Assembly: GCA_021775195.1 (NCBI GenBank) | Contig: JAJFIG010000320.1 | Coordinates: forward strand, 1 to 9,812 | DNA: 9,812 nucleotides | Reading direction: 5' to 3' | From: Rhodospirillales bacterium | GTDB lineage: Bacteria > Pseudomonadota > Alphaproteobacteria > Rhodospirillales > 2-02-FULL-58-16 | Part shown: positions 1 to 6,995 of the stretch, in pieces | Position numbering within the stretch: the first letter of the stretch is position 1 | How the letters are laid out: every line of letters begins with the position of its first letter | Translations under genes and position numbers: made by a program | The notes under the pieces: generated by a model | What the model was told of the DNA's origin: nothing | Seen by the model: only the letters and a program-made list of their open reading frames with translations | Databases searched by the model: none

Positions 1-1
1 C

Positions 2-106
<105 letters not shown>

Positions 107-142
107 CCGCGCCCACGGCAACAGCCTTCATGAGGAAACGAT

Positions 143-850
143 CTAGTTCCGGTGGCCCGGGTCCAGCATGTCGGTGATCTGCTCGAGCCGGTCGCGGTGC
201 AGAATATAGAGGTTGCGGCCCTTGCGCCGTACGATGCCGCCTTGCCGCAATTGGCTCAGCGCTCGCGCCACGGTCTCCCGTGCCGTGCTTGTCCGGCTGG
301 CGATTTCGCGCTCGGGCGGAACCTGGCGGATCACCCACTGGCTCTTGACCGCGGCGTCGGGAACGGCGAGGCGCAACAGCTCCCGGTACACCCGCTGTAC
401 GGCGCCCAGGGTGCTGAGGTCCATGATCCGTTCGTCACACGCACGGACCATGCGCACGAGCCGGTCGAGAACCCTGAGGGCAATGTCGTTGTTACGGCGT
501 AACAGGTCGCGGAACGCCGCCGCCGGCATAAACGCGAGCAGCGTGTCCTCGATCGCGTCGACACTTGCCGTGCGCGGCAGCCCGTCGGTGGCGGCGAGCT
601 CACCGCAGATTTCCCCGGCAGTCACGGTTTCGAAGGCGATTTCACGGCCCGACATGGCGTAATTGACCACCCGGACGGCGCCGTCGACGACGAAAAAGAC
701 ATCCCGCCGGTCGGTGTCCCGGTCAAAGACTTTTTGCCGAGCCTTGTAACGATGCCACTGGCAGAGCCTTTCCAGGCGTTTCAGTTCCTTCTCGTCGACG
801 CCGTCAAAAAGGGCGATGCCTGCGAGCGAGTGTGCCTCTCTCTCTTCCAC
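143..850 (-). CDS. Crp/Fnr-family transcriptional regulator with CRP-like DNA recognition helix
   Basis: A 235-residue regulator (numbered from the GTG at 850) with the two usual domains. The first is an N-terminal cyclic-nucleotide-binding-type beta barrel (about 10-125). It contains GELAATDGLPRTASV at 83-97, which resembles the phosphate-binding cassette of CRP (Gly-Glu ... Arg-Thr-Ala). After a long dimerisation helix (about 125-150) comes a C-terminal winged helix-turn-helix (about 165-225). The recognition helix reads RETVARALSQL (191-201), with Arg191, Glu192 and Arg196 at the positions E. coli CRP uses (Arg180, Glu181, Arg185) to contact TGTGA. There is no N-terminal cysteine cluster, so an FNR-type Fe-S sensor is unlikely. 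A TTG at 892 would add 14 residues, but GTG at 850 has AAGGGG six bases upstream and is preferred. Two CRP-type palindromes lie in the divergent upstream region, suggesting autoregulation and control of the 1134 gene. The effector (cAMP or another ligand) is not known from sequence. Confidence 0.9.
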   Translation of the reverse strand: MEEREAHSLAGIALFDGVDEKELKRLERLCQWHRYKARQKVFDRDTDRRDVFFVVDGAVRVVNYAMSGREIAFETVTAGEICGELAATDGLPRTASVDAIEDTLLAFMPAAAFRDLLRRNNDIALRVLDRLVRMVRACDERIMDLSTLGAVQRVYRELLRLAVPDAAVKSQWVIRQVPPEREIASRTSTARETVARALSQLRQGGIVRRKGRNLYILHRDRLEQITDMLDPGHRN

Positions 851-856
851 CTTTTT

Positions 857-862
857 CCCCTT
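857..862 (-). promoter_or_regulatory. Ribosome binding site deciding the regulator start
   Basis: On the minus strand AAGGGG lies six bases before the GTG at 850. The alternative TTG at 892 has no purine-rich Shine-Dalgarno sequence in front of it. A possible -10-like TAAAAT (893-898, minus) would also put the transcript start close to 886, leaving the TTG outside the message. The GTG is therefore the better start. Confidence 0.6.
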
Positions 863-966
863 CGCGGTTGCGACGTCCCTACACAATAACAAATTTTACG
901 ATTCAATGCTTGCCCGTGAACACCGGGAGGGTCCTTACCACCTAAAGTAATGAAAAAGTTGATGTT

Positions 967-984
967 ATGTGACCGCGGTCACAT
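967..984. promoter_or_regulatory. CRP-type operator 1 (perfect palindrome)
   Basis: ATGTGACCGCGGTCACAT is an 18-bp perfect palindrome. Its core, TGTGA-N6-TCACA, is the exact consensus for CRP and related regulators. It lies between the divergent regulator (start 850) and small membrane protein (start 1134) genes. Its centre (975.5) is 31 bp from the centre of operator 2, about three helical turns, so both would face the same side of DNA. No convincing -35/-10 pair could be fixed for either direction, so activation and repression cannot be told apart. Confidence 0.8.
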
Positions 985-998
985 GGAATCAACGGTCT

Positions 999-1014
999 TG
1001 TGACCACCGTCACT
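999..1014. promoter_or_regulatory. CRP-type operator 2 (near-perfect)
   Basis: TGTGACCACCGTCACT keeps both half-sites of the TGTGA-N6-TCACA consensus except for the final base (T for A). It is closer to the plus-strand gene at 1134 than operator 1. The repeated spacing and matching core make it likely that the same dimeric CRP-type protein binds both sites, the adjacent regulator being the obvious candidate. Confidence 0.72.
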
Positions 1015-1133
1015 TGTTCGAATAGGGTGCGGATGGTCTCTTGTCACCTGATACCCGCATGCTTCCCGGTAACGGTGCGTACGTCGGGCTTTCCACGGCC
1101 CCCGGCGAGTTTGCGAGGGGAGGGACAGGAACA

Positions 1134-1406
1134 ATGACCAATTACCAGGTATATCCGCCTGAAGCAGCGGACGGACAGGGGAACGCCGCTCCGGCGCGCG
1201 AAGCCGCCGCCTCGGCATCCCGCAAAACCCACACGCGCATGAACGTGTTCATGGCGCTGATGCTTTGCGCGTTTCATGTCGCGGCAATCGTTTACGGTCT
1301 TTCCAAGGGCGGCCCGCATGTCCTTTGGGCCTTGTTCGGCGTCGCGATGATCGCCGTCATCGGCACCTCATTGTTCATCACGCACAGGAACGAAAGACCA
1401 TCCTGA
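1134..1406 (+). CDS. Small two-helix membrane protein of unknown function
   Basis: A 90-residue protein of no recognised family. Residues 1-35 are polar and Ala-rich (MTNYQVYPPEAADGQG...). They are followed by two hydrophobic segments, about 36-56 (MNVFMALMLCAFHVAAIVYGL) and 62-83 (VLWALFGVAMIAVIGTSLF), then a short basic tail HRNERPS. A small inner-membrane hairpin protein is predicted. The reading frame is open from further upstream (1041), but ATG 1134 follows a purine-rich stretch (GAGGGGAGGGACAGGA) and gives a sensible N-terminus. The gene diverges from the Crp/Fnr regulator, and the two CRP-type palindromes lie 120-170 bp upstream of its start codon. It is probably a target of that regulator. 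Its end faces the end of the TPR-oxygenase gene 39 nt away. The coding call rests on the hydrophobic pattern, the RBS and the regulatory context. Confidence 0.7.
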   Translation: MTNYQVYPPEAADGQGNAAPAREAAASASRKTHTRMNVFMALMLCAFHVAAIVYGLSKGGPHVLWALFGVAMIAVIGTSLFITHRNERPS

Positions 1407-1445
1407 CCGCCTGCCCATCCACCGACATCGCCACCAGTGTCGCCT

Positions 1446-3257
1446 TTACGGTGGCTGCCCTTTGCCGTCCCGCCATCCATAGAGCAGGGTGACGTTGATC
1501 CGCCGGTTCTCGTAGCCGTCCTTGAAGTTCAGATCGCCGGTCCGGTGGAAATAGTCCGAATTGAAGATCACTGCCCGATTTTGCCGGTGCGCCACCGTGA
1601 CCGGTTCGCAGCCGGCGATGAAGGCCTGGATGGCGCTCTGGTCGTTGTTGTATTTGTCGAAGTCCCAGTCCAGCGGGGCTTCGCGGGGATAGACCACCAG
1701 CCCACCACCGTCGGCGTCCAGGTTGGCGTCGTCCGGGGTTATCCAGAAGTTCACGTTGACGGCCGCTTCGTCGGCGTGCATGGGGATGCCGGTCATGCGG
1801 CTGTCGTATTTGTAGGCCCACATCTGCCGCAATCGGTGATCGCCGATGATACCGGGAAGTGTCCGGCGCAGATCCCGGGCGATGGTCATCAGCAGGTCGC
1901 AATTGAATCCGTCCTGCAGGTAGGCCCCCAGGTATCCGCCGTCGTGATAGAAATCGTACCAGATCGTGGATTCGAGGCAGAACCGGCGCAAGGTATCCAG
2001 GGCCTCCGCGCTCAGAAGGCCGTCGACGACCGCGACATCGACACCATCCCTGAAATAGGCCCCCTCGATCGACGGGACGTCCAGGCCCCGATTGAGGGGA
2101 CCGTCCCGTCCGGCGGGTGCTTCCGCCATGTGGATCAGGCGGTTGTAGGTCGCGCCGATTCGCAGCCGCTGTTCCCTGTTCAGGTCGGTTCTTCCTCTTC
2201 GGCTGTCGGTGTCGCCTAGGTCCGCCAGCACCGATTCGTAGGCCGTGACCTCGTTTTCGAAATCCACCGCCAAAACCCCCTTGGCCATCAGGTAGCGGAA
2301 TTGTTCGATGTCGTGACGAAGTTTGAATGCGCTCGCCTGGGAGAAGGTCGGCGCATCCACCCAGGGGTTTTCCTGTTCCGGTATCGTGGCGGCGGTCCCA
2401 CTCCGCTTGATCTCCAGTTCGCGGCGATAGCACGCCACGGCATCATCCATCGAACCCGCATCTCGCAGGGCATTGCCCAGACCGCGCAGCACTGTCGCCT
2501 GCCCGGGGTCCAGCTCGACCGCCGTCCGGCAATGATCGAGGGCCCGTCCGAGGTCTTCGTTTTCAAGATGCGCATTCCCAAGCTCGGAATGGATTTCCGC
2601 CGATTCCGGTGCCAGGGCCAAGACTTTCTCGTAATGGCCGATGGCCTCGTCCAGTTTTCCCATCCCCCGGCAGGCGGTGGCCATGCCGTGGTGCGCCAAT
2701 AGGGAACCGGGATTCTGGAATAAAAGCTGCTCGAATATCTCGATTGCCGCCAGCATTTTCTTCTGTACCAGAAGTGCGATGCCCAGGCCTTCCAACGCAT
2801 CCGTATCGGCCGGCCGAAGGGCCAGCGCCTTGCGAAAATGATCGGCGGCTGCCCCCGTGCGCCCTTGTTGCATGAGCACCATGGCAAGGTCGACGGCGGC
2901 ATCTGCGAAACCGGGGTCGTGCTCAAGGGCTTGGCGATAGCAGCCCATCGCCTCGTCAAGGTTGCCCTGGCCCCGATAAGCCGCGCCCAGGTTCTTGAGA
3001 AAGCCCGGATGCCCGGGTCTTTCGTCCAGTGCCCGGGTGATCAGTTGGATGGCGGTATCGAAGGCGCCGTCCCCACAGGCGACCACCCCCAGCAGGTGAA
3101 GGGCATCCGGGTTCCGGGGTTCAGCCGCGATGATGCGTTCATAGATCATCCGGGCTTCATCCAGGCGCCCGCCCATATGGTGCTGTATCGCCGCCTGAAG
3201 GGCGCTTTCGACGTTGGGCATCCGCCCGTCCGGTGAAGGTCTGGAATCGTCAGTCAT
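1446..3257 (-). CDS. TPR protein with C-terminal 2-oxoglutarate/Fe(II)-dependent oxygenase domain
   Basis: A 603-residue protein. Residues 17-288 hold about eight tetratricopeptide repeats of 34 residues, with the usual pattern such as ALEHDPGFADAAVDLAMVL and the G-L-DEA-Y core. A linker (290-400) follows, then a double-stranded beta-helix oxygenase domain (about 400-597). The Fe(II) ligands are visible as His494-Ala-Asp496 (MHADEAAVNVNFW) and distal His571 (DYFHRTGD). Arg585 or Arg586 (NRRINVTLLYG) is placed to bind the 2-oxoglutarate carboxylate. All ligands are intact, so the enzyme should be active, presumably hydroxylating a protein or peptide bound by the TPR superhelix. No signal peptide is present, so it is cytoplasmic. 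ATG 3257 is the first start after an in-frame stop; ATG 3221 (MPNVESAL) is an alternative. It lies 31 nt behind the TPR-glycosyltransferase gene, probably in one transcript. The substrate is unknown. Confidence 0.88.
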   Translation of the reverse strand: MTDDSRPSPDGRMPNVESALQAAIQHHMGGRLDEARMIYERIIAAEPRNPDALHLLGVVACGDGAFDTAIQLITRALDERPGHPGFLKNLGAAYRGQGNLDEAMGCYRQALEHDPGFADAAVDLAMVLMQQGRTGAAADHFRKALALRPADTDALEGLGIALLVQKKMLAAIEIFEQLLFQNPGSLLAHHGMATACRGMGKLDEAIGHYEKVLALAPESAEIHSELGNAHLENEDLGRALDHCRTAVELDPGQATVLRGLGNALRDAGSMDDAVACYRRELEIKRSGTAATIPEQENPWVDAPTFSQASAFKLRHDIEQFRYLMAKGVLAVDFENEVTAYESVLADLGDTDSRRGRTDLNREQRLRIGATYNRLIHMAEAPAGRDGPLNRGLDVPSIEGAYFRDGVDVAVVDGLLSAEALDTLRRFCLESTIWYDFYHDGGYLGAYLQDGFNCDLLMTIARDLRRTLPGIIGDHRLRQMWAYKYDSRMTGIPMHADEAAVNVNFWITPDDANLDADGGGLVVYPREAPLDWDFDKYNNDQSAIQAFIAGCEPVTVAHRQNRAVIFNSDYFHRTGDLNFKDGYENRRINVTLLYGWRDGKGQPP

Positions 3258-3288
3258 GGGGTGTGTTGCGGCGGTTCATGGGTATCCA

Positions 3289-5304
3289 TCACTCTGTCTG
3301 CGGAATGGTCCCGGTTTCGGCGGCCACCCGGAGGCTGCCGGCGACGCGCCCCAGTACCTCGGGCCAGTCGCCCCGTCCGGTCTGGCGGAATAGCCGCATC
3401 GTCGGATACCACGGGCTGTCGTCACGATCCACCAGCCATCGCCAGTCCGCGGTGCGGGGCAGCAGGGTCCAAACCGGCGTCCCCAGGGCCCCCGCCAGAT
3501 GAACCACCGAGGTGTCGACGGAGATAACCAGGTCGAGGCCGGCCATTGCCGAGGCCGTTGCTCCGAAGTCGTTCAACCCGACACCGAGGTCGGTCAACCG
3601 GTCGCCGAAGTCGTGCTTCTCGATGTCACCCTGCCGCTCTCCCACCTGGAGGCTGAAAAACCTGCATCCGGCGGTCGCGAGGAGGGGCTCGAAAACGCCC
3701 AGGTCGATGGAACGGCTCCTGTCGTTCTGGTGGGTCGGCCGACCGGCCCAGGCGATACCGACTTTCAGACCTGCGTCCGCTCCCGGATCAAAGGGGCTGT
3801 CCGTCGGCGGCGTCAGGTAGGGCACGGTGGCGGGAATTGTCGCCGGCTCGGTCCCGAAAATATGGGGCAGGCTCAGGAAGGGCGCGTGAACGTCGAAGTG
3901 CGGCGGCGGATCACCTTTGACCACCAGGCGGTCGATGCCGGGCACCGACCTGAACAGGCGTGCCAGCTCCGCCTGGCACTCGACGACGATCCGCCCTTCC
4001 GATGCCGCCACCAGGGGCACGTAGCGGACGAACTGAATGGCATCCCCGAGACCCTGCTCGGTGTGGAGCAGAATCGTCCTTCCCGCCAAGGGCGTCCCGT
4101 CCCAGAGGGGTTGCGGGAAGTTCCGGCGCTGGGATGGAAAATCATTGGTCTCCCAACGCCACTCGTACTCCGCCCAGCCCTCGGCGAACTCGCCCAGAGC
4201 GAGGAGCGCCAGCGCCATGTTCCAGTGCGCGCCGGCATGATCGGGTGCAATTTCCAGTGCGCGCCGGTACCAGCGGACCGAGTCCTCGGCGTCGCCCGCT
4301 TCGAAATGGGCCGTGGCCAGATTGTAGAGCACCGTCTCATTGCCAGGTGCGAGGCTTAGGGCCTGCCGGTGGGCGGCCAGGGAATCGTCGAATTTTTCCT
4401 GATCCTTCAATAAGTTGCCGAGATTGCTGTGGATCTCCGCTTGGTCCGGGTCGAGGGCGAGGGCGTTAGCGTGAGCTGTCGCCGCCTCGTCCATCCTGCC
4501 CAGGGAGTGAAGGACGATACCGAGGTTGCTGTGGATCCTGGCCTCGTTGGGATTGATGGCGAGGGCGCGCCGGTGGGCGGCGACGGCGTCATCCAGTCTT
4601 CCCAGGTCCTTGAGTGCGTTGCCGAGATTGTTGAGCGCCCCCGTCAGACGGGGATCGACCGCAAGAGCCCGTTCGTAGGCCGAAACTGCCTCCGCCGTCT
4701 TGCCCTGTGCCTTCAGCACGTTGCCAAGATTGGTCTCGGCGTCGGCATTCCCGGGATTGATCGCCAGCGCCCGCCGGCAGGCCGCTTCCGCCTCATCGAC
4801 GTGCCCGAGGTCCACCAGCAGCGCCCCGAGGGCGGCGTGGGCCTCGCCGTCGCCGGGCGTGATTTCCGTTGCCCGCTTATACGCCGCCGCCGCGTCCTCG
4901 CTTCGGCCCAGGGCCCGCAGGGCGTTCCCCAGGTTGACATGGATATCGGCGTCGTCCGGGAAGATGGCGACGGCACGCCGGAAGGCGTCAGCCGCGTCCT
5001 TGAATTTCCCCAGGTTCTGCAGAACGGTGCCCAGGTTGTTGTGGGCCTTGCCATTGCCCGGCGCCAGCGCCACCGCCGTTCCCAGCATCCGCAGTCCCTC
5101 GTCGGGCTGTCCCAGTTGGCTCGCGGCGACGCCGCCCAAGCTCAGGGCCTCGGCATTGTCGGGCTGGGTTTCGAGGACCGCGCGATAGAGGCCCATGGCC
5201 TCGGCCAGCCGGCCGTTCCGGTGAAGCCCGACGGCCTGTTGCAGCAGGTCGGACGCGGGCGCTGGCCCGGCGCCGCCGGGTGGGGGTCGGTTGGTTGGCT
5301 CCAC
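3289..5304 (-). CDS. TPR protein with C-terminal GT9/heptosyltransferase-like domain
   Basis: A 671-residue protein. A short Pro/Gly-rich start is followed by ten tetratricopeptide repeats (about 17-356) and a partial eleventh. A GT-B-fold domain (about 405-660) follows, resembling glycosyltransferase family 9 (ADP-heptose:LPS heptosyltransferases). Its landmarks are LLHTEQGLGDAIQFVRYVP (412-430) at the start of the first Rossmann half, KVGIAWAG (514-521) opening the second half, and DLVISVDTSVVHLAGALGTP (591-610), the usual nucleotide-sugar-side motif. TPR-GT9-like fusions are widespread in proteobacteria, but their donors and acceptors are mostly undetermined. There is no signal peptide, so it is cytoplasmic. 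The only upstream start in frame is GTG 5304, because TAA occurs six codons earlier. That GTG lacks a good Shine-Dalgarno sequence. It is the first gene of a probable operon with the TPR-oxygenase. The TPR half is built of very similar 102-bp units. Confidence 0.87.
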   Translation of the reverse strand: MEPTNRPPPGGAGPAPASDLLQQAVGLHRNGRLAEAMGLYRAVLETQPDNAEALSLGGVAASQLGQPDEGLRMLGTAVALAPGNGKAHNNLGTVLQNLGKFKDAADAFRRAVAIFPDDADIHVNLGNALRALGRSEDAAAAYKRATEITPGDGEAHAALGALLVDLGHVDEAEAACRRALAINPGNADAETNLGNVLKAQGKTAEAVSAYERALAVDPRLTGALNNLGNALKDLGRLDDAVAAHRRALAINPNEARIHSNLGIVLHSLGRMDEAATAHANALALDPDQAEIHSNLGNLLKDQEKFDDSLAAHRQALSLAPGNETVLYNLATAHFEAGDAEDSVRWYRRALEIAPDHAGAHWNMALALLALGEFAEGWAEYEWRWETNDFPSQRRNFPQPLWDGTPLAGRTILLHTEQGLGDAIQFVRYVPLVAASEGRIVVECQAELARLFRSVPGIDRLVVKGDPPPHFDVHAPFLSLPHIFGTEPATIPATVPYLTPPTDSPFDPGADAGLKVGIAWAGRPTHQNDRSRSIDLGVFEPLLATAGCRFFSLQVGERQGDIEKHDFGDRLTDLGVGLNDFGATASAMAGLDLVISVDTSVVHLAGALGTPVWTLLPRTADWRWLVDRDDSPWYPTMRLFRQTGRGDWPEVLGRVAGSLRVAAETGTIPQTE
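4237..5256 (-). repeat. Array of ten 102-bp TPR-coding units inside the glycosyltransferase-like gene
   Basis: Residues 17-356 are encoded by tandem 34-codon units, similar at the DNA as well as the protein level. On the plus strand, CCGAGATTGCTGTGG at 4418, CCGAGGTTGCTGTGG at 4520, CCGAGATTG at 4622 and CCAAGATTG at 4724 recur with exactly 102-bp spacing. The shared protein core is NLGN-L-LGR-DEA-AAHRRALAI-P. Such similarity suggests growth of the array by duplication and makes in-frame gain or loss of units possible. Confidence 0.8.
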
Positions 5305-5470
5305 GGCTTCGTCGCTCGGTTATTGATCCGTCGTGCAAGGCGGTTTCCAACCCCGTGCCATGGGTTGGGTCCGGTACCGGTTTCGCCGGAAACGATACCA
5401 CAAAACCATCCCACGACGGCCACCGGCGGGAAATCACATGTGCGCGATCAGGGGTGAAATTCATCCCGGG
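5305..5470 (-). promoter_or_regulatory. Leader region of the TPR operon, with hairpin repeats and a short reading frame
   Basis: This stretch separates the porin terminator from the GTG of the TPR-glycosyltransferase gene and must hold the operon promoter. No convincing -35/-10 pair is visible. Two inverted repeats occur: CCAACCC (5347-5353) with GGGTTGG (5362-5368), and an imperfect GGTACCGGTTTC/GAAACGATACC pair (5373-5399). A 13-codon minus-strand frame starts at ATG 5361 (MARGWKPPCTTDQ) and stops with TAA at 5320, 15 nt before the GTG. It has no clear ribosome binding site, so its translation is doubtful. Confidence 0.35.
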
Positions 5471-5473
5471 GTC

Positions 5474-5505
5474 AAAAAAAAACCGGGGCTCATAGAGCCC
5501 CGGTT
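5474..5505 (-). terminator. Intrinsic terminator of the porin gene
   Basis: Reading on the minus strand, AACCGGGGCTC and GAGCCCCGGTT form an 11-bp perfect stem (5481-5491 with 5495-5505) around a three-base loop. The stem runs into an uninterrupted run of nine T (5474-5482). This is a textbook Rho-independent terminator. It lies about 110 nt after the porin stop codon and insulates the TPR operon from porin transcription. The plus-strand side lacks a comparable T-run, so it should work in one direction only. Confidence 0.93.
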
Positions 5506-5616
5506 CAAGTGCGTTCTTTTGGATGGAACAGATGTCAGGACGTGAAGCTTCTGCGGTTCGCCGTTTTCCCGATCACGTTTAAGTCTGTTCCAACCGTCAA
5601 CCGTATTGTCCGTGTC

Positions 5617-6789
5617 CTAGAACTTGACCCGGGCACCGGCGATGATCGAAAGGATGTCATCGTAGTCGAACGCCACGGGCGTAGAAGCCGTATTGAGGCC
5701 CGTACGATCAAGTTCGTGGTTGCGGACAGCCAGGTACATCTGCGTTCCGATAGCGCTGATGTTCTGGACGACCACAGCCGAATACGTGGTGAACTCGTCG
5801 CCTTCGGCGCTCACGTCATCGGCAACGCCGTAATCGATCGAGAAGGCCGTCGGGCCGACCTCGAAGATCTTCGCCACGTAACCCAGCTTGCCATAGTAGT
5901 GCTTGCTGTCCTGTCCGTCCCGCGTACCCTTGAAGTCACGGACGGCGGTGGAGAAGGTGGCATTGATGCCGCTGTCGTGCTTCGCCGAGATCGATCCGTG
6001 GACGAGATCTTCGGTGGAACTGGAGTTACTCGAGGTGTTGTAGTACGAGATGGCGCCAGACACCTTGGTCCCGGCGAACTTGCCGGAATACCGCAGGGCC
6101 GCGTCAGCCTCGCCACCACCCGTATGCGACACGGACAGCTTGAAGCCGGCCAGCGTCGGGGTGTCGTAGCGGACACGGTCGTCGCGCGAACCGCCATCGT
6201 GGTTGGTCCAGACCGAGTTGATCCTCGGGCCGAAGGCGTTGCTGTTGGCATCGTCCTGGAACAAGATGCCGCCGGACATGTCGGCGATACCCGAGTAGGC
6301 GATGATGGAGGTGCCGGAAAGGTCGACTTCCGATGCCCCGTTGGAGGCCATGTCGCCCTGGCCGAGCCAAAGACGGCCCAGTTTCTTGCTGTCCAGGTAG
6401 ATGGTCGCGTGGCGTTCTGCAAAGCCGGTGGATGCCGTGTTGCGTTCACCGTTGTTCTGGTTGACGTTGGCCGTCGACGCCGACTCGTGCTGCACCTCGA
6501 TCAGGGAACCGATGGAGAAGTCGTCGGTGACTTGGCCCTTGCCGACGAAGCGGACACGGGTCGAGGAGTTGTCGTTGTCGACGTTGAAGAATTCAGCATT
6601 CTCCCCATCGTCGGCAAACAGAACGGCGCGATTGACCTGGCCGGAAATGGTCAGCGAAGCCTTGTCGGAACTACGACCTGACTTGATGCCGCCGGCATCG
6701 GCCGGCGATGCCAATGGGATTGCCAACGCCAGAAGGGCCGCGGTCGCGACCGACGTTTTTAACGTGAAAACTAAATCGTTCCTGTTCAC
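5617..6789 (-). CDS. Outer-membrane porin (general Gram-negative porin family)
   Basis: A 390-residue precursor. Residues 1-32 form a signal peptide: a polar, weakly basic start (MNRNDLVFTLK), a hydrophobic core TAALLALAIPLA, and probable cleavage after Ala-Asp-Ala32. The mature part shows alternating beta-strand patterns, such as ASLTISGQVNRAVLFADD, FVGKGQVTDDFSIGSLIEV and RHATIYLDSKKLGRLWLGQG. It also has many Asp, Ser and Asn residues in loop-like stretches. It ends in ...SIIAGARVKF, with the C-terminal Phe recognised by the Bam machinery. A trimeric 16-strand channel for small solutes is expected from the family, but selectivity cannot be read. The start is GTG 6789 with AAGGAG eight bases upstream. 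The gene has its own promoter (6914-6943) and terminator (5474-5505), so it is monocistronic. Long open frames on the opposite strand are shadows. Confidence 0.93.
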   Translation of the reverse strand: MNRNDLVFTLKTSVATAALLALAIPLASPADAGGIKSGRSSDKASLTISGQVNRAVLFADDGENAEFFNVDNDNSSTRVRFVGKGQVTDDFSIGSLIEVQHESASTANVNQNNGERNTASTGFAERHATIYLDSKKLGRLWLGQGDMASNGASEVDLSGTSIIAYSGIADMSGGILFQDDANSNAFGPRINSVWTNHDGGSRDDRVRYDTPTLAGFKLSVSHTGGGEADAALRYSGKFAGTKVSGAISYYNTSSNSSSTEDLVHGSISAKHDSGINATFSTAVRDFKGTRDGQDSKHYYGKLGYVAKIFEVGPTAFSIDYGVADDVSAEGDEFTTYSAVVVQNISAIGTQMYLAVRNHELDRTGLNTASTPVAFDYDDILSIIAGARVKF

Positions 6790-6797
6790 TTGTTTGT

Positions 6798-6803
6798 CTC
6801 CTT
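6798..6803 (-). promoter_or_regulatory. Ribosome binding site of the porin gene
   Basis: AAGGAG on the minus strand lies eight bases before GTG 6789, a strong Shine-Dalgarno sequence. It supports the GTG start, which also gives a complete signal peptide. Confidence 0.85.
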
Positions 6804-6913
6804 GCGGAAAGTCGAAATTTCATTTGAACGCCTTGGCGCCCAGCTTCTCTTGTCCCCAGAATCACGAACAATCCGTTTCCCCAAACCAGACCATCCGTCT
6901 TCTCCCGGCCGGC

Positions 6914-6943
6914 ATTATAGAGATTCCAATAAGTAGAAAACAA
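6914..6943 (-). promoter_or_regulatory. Sigma-70-type promoter of the porin gene
   Basis: On the minus strand a perfect -10 hexamer TATAAT (6914-6919) is preceded at 18 bp by TTGTTT (6938-6943). The start of transcription would be near 6907, giving an untranslated leader of about 118 nt before GTG 6789. The -35 matches consensus only in its TTG, so this promoter may rely on an activator or on the AT-rich DNA upstream. Confidence 0.65.
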
Positions 6944-6946
6944 AGG

Positions 6947-6959
6947 ATTCTAATAGAAT
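6947..6959. promoter_or_regulatory. Palindrome abutting the porin -35 element (possible operator)
   Basis: ATTCTAATAGAAT is a 13-bp palindrome (6+1+6) three bases beyond the -35 hexamer. It is centred near -46 relative to the predicted start of transcription, a typical position for an activator or repressor site. It does not match a regulator consensus I can name with confidence. Confidence 0.35.
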
Positions 6960-6979
6960 ATCACAGTTTTTATAAATAC

Positions 6980-6995
6980 GTGGCAATTTTGCCAC
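6980..6995. promoter_or_regulatory. Inverted repeat upstream of the porin promoter (possible operator)
   Basis: GTGGCAATTTTGCCAC is a perfect 7-bp inverted repeat (GTGGCAA / TTGCCAC) with a two-base centre. It is about 80 bp upstream of the predicted porin transcript start. The form suits a dimeric regulator binding site. It does not have the GG-N10-GC spacing of a sigma-54 promoter. The binding protein is unknown. Confidence 0.4.

Noticed and set aside
1430..1455. GCCACC...GGTGGC inverted repeat between the convergent genes as a terminator
   Set aside because: Only six base pairs with a 14-base loop, overlapping the end of the oxygenase gene, and no T-run follows on either strand.
4429..5457. 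342-codon plus-strand frame opposite the TPR-glycosyltransferase gene
   Set aside because: A shadow of the repetitive TPR coding strand; its translation is a low-complexity repeat of the antisense of the TPR units.
5509..6681. 390-codon open frame on the plus strand opposite the porin gene
   Set aside because: It mirrors the porin almost exactly, has no ribosome binding site or family resemblance, and is explained by the codon bias of the real gene, which has a signal peptide, terminal Phe, promoter and terminator.
6980..6995. Possible sigma-54 promoter (TGGCA...TTGCC)
   Set aside because: The GG and GC elements are too close together (seven bases between rather than ten) for a -24/-12 promoter; an inverted-repeat operator fits better.
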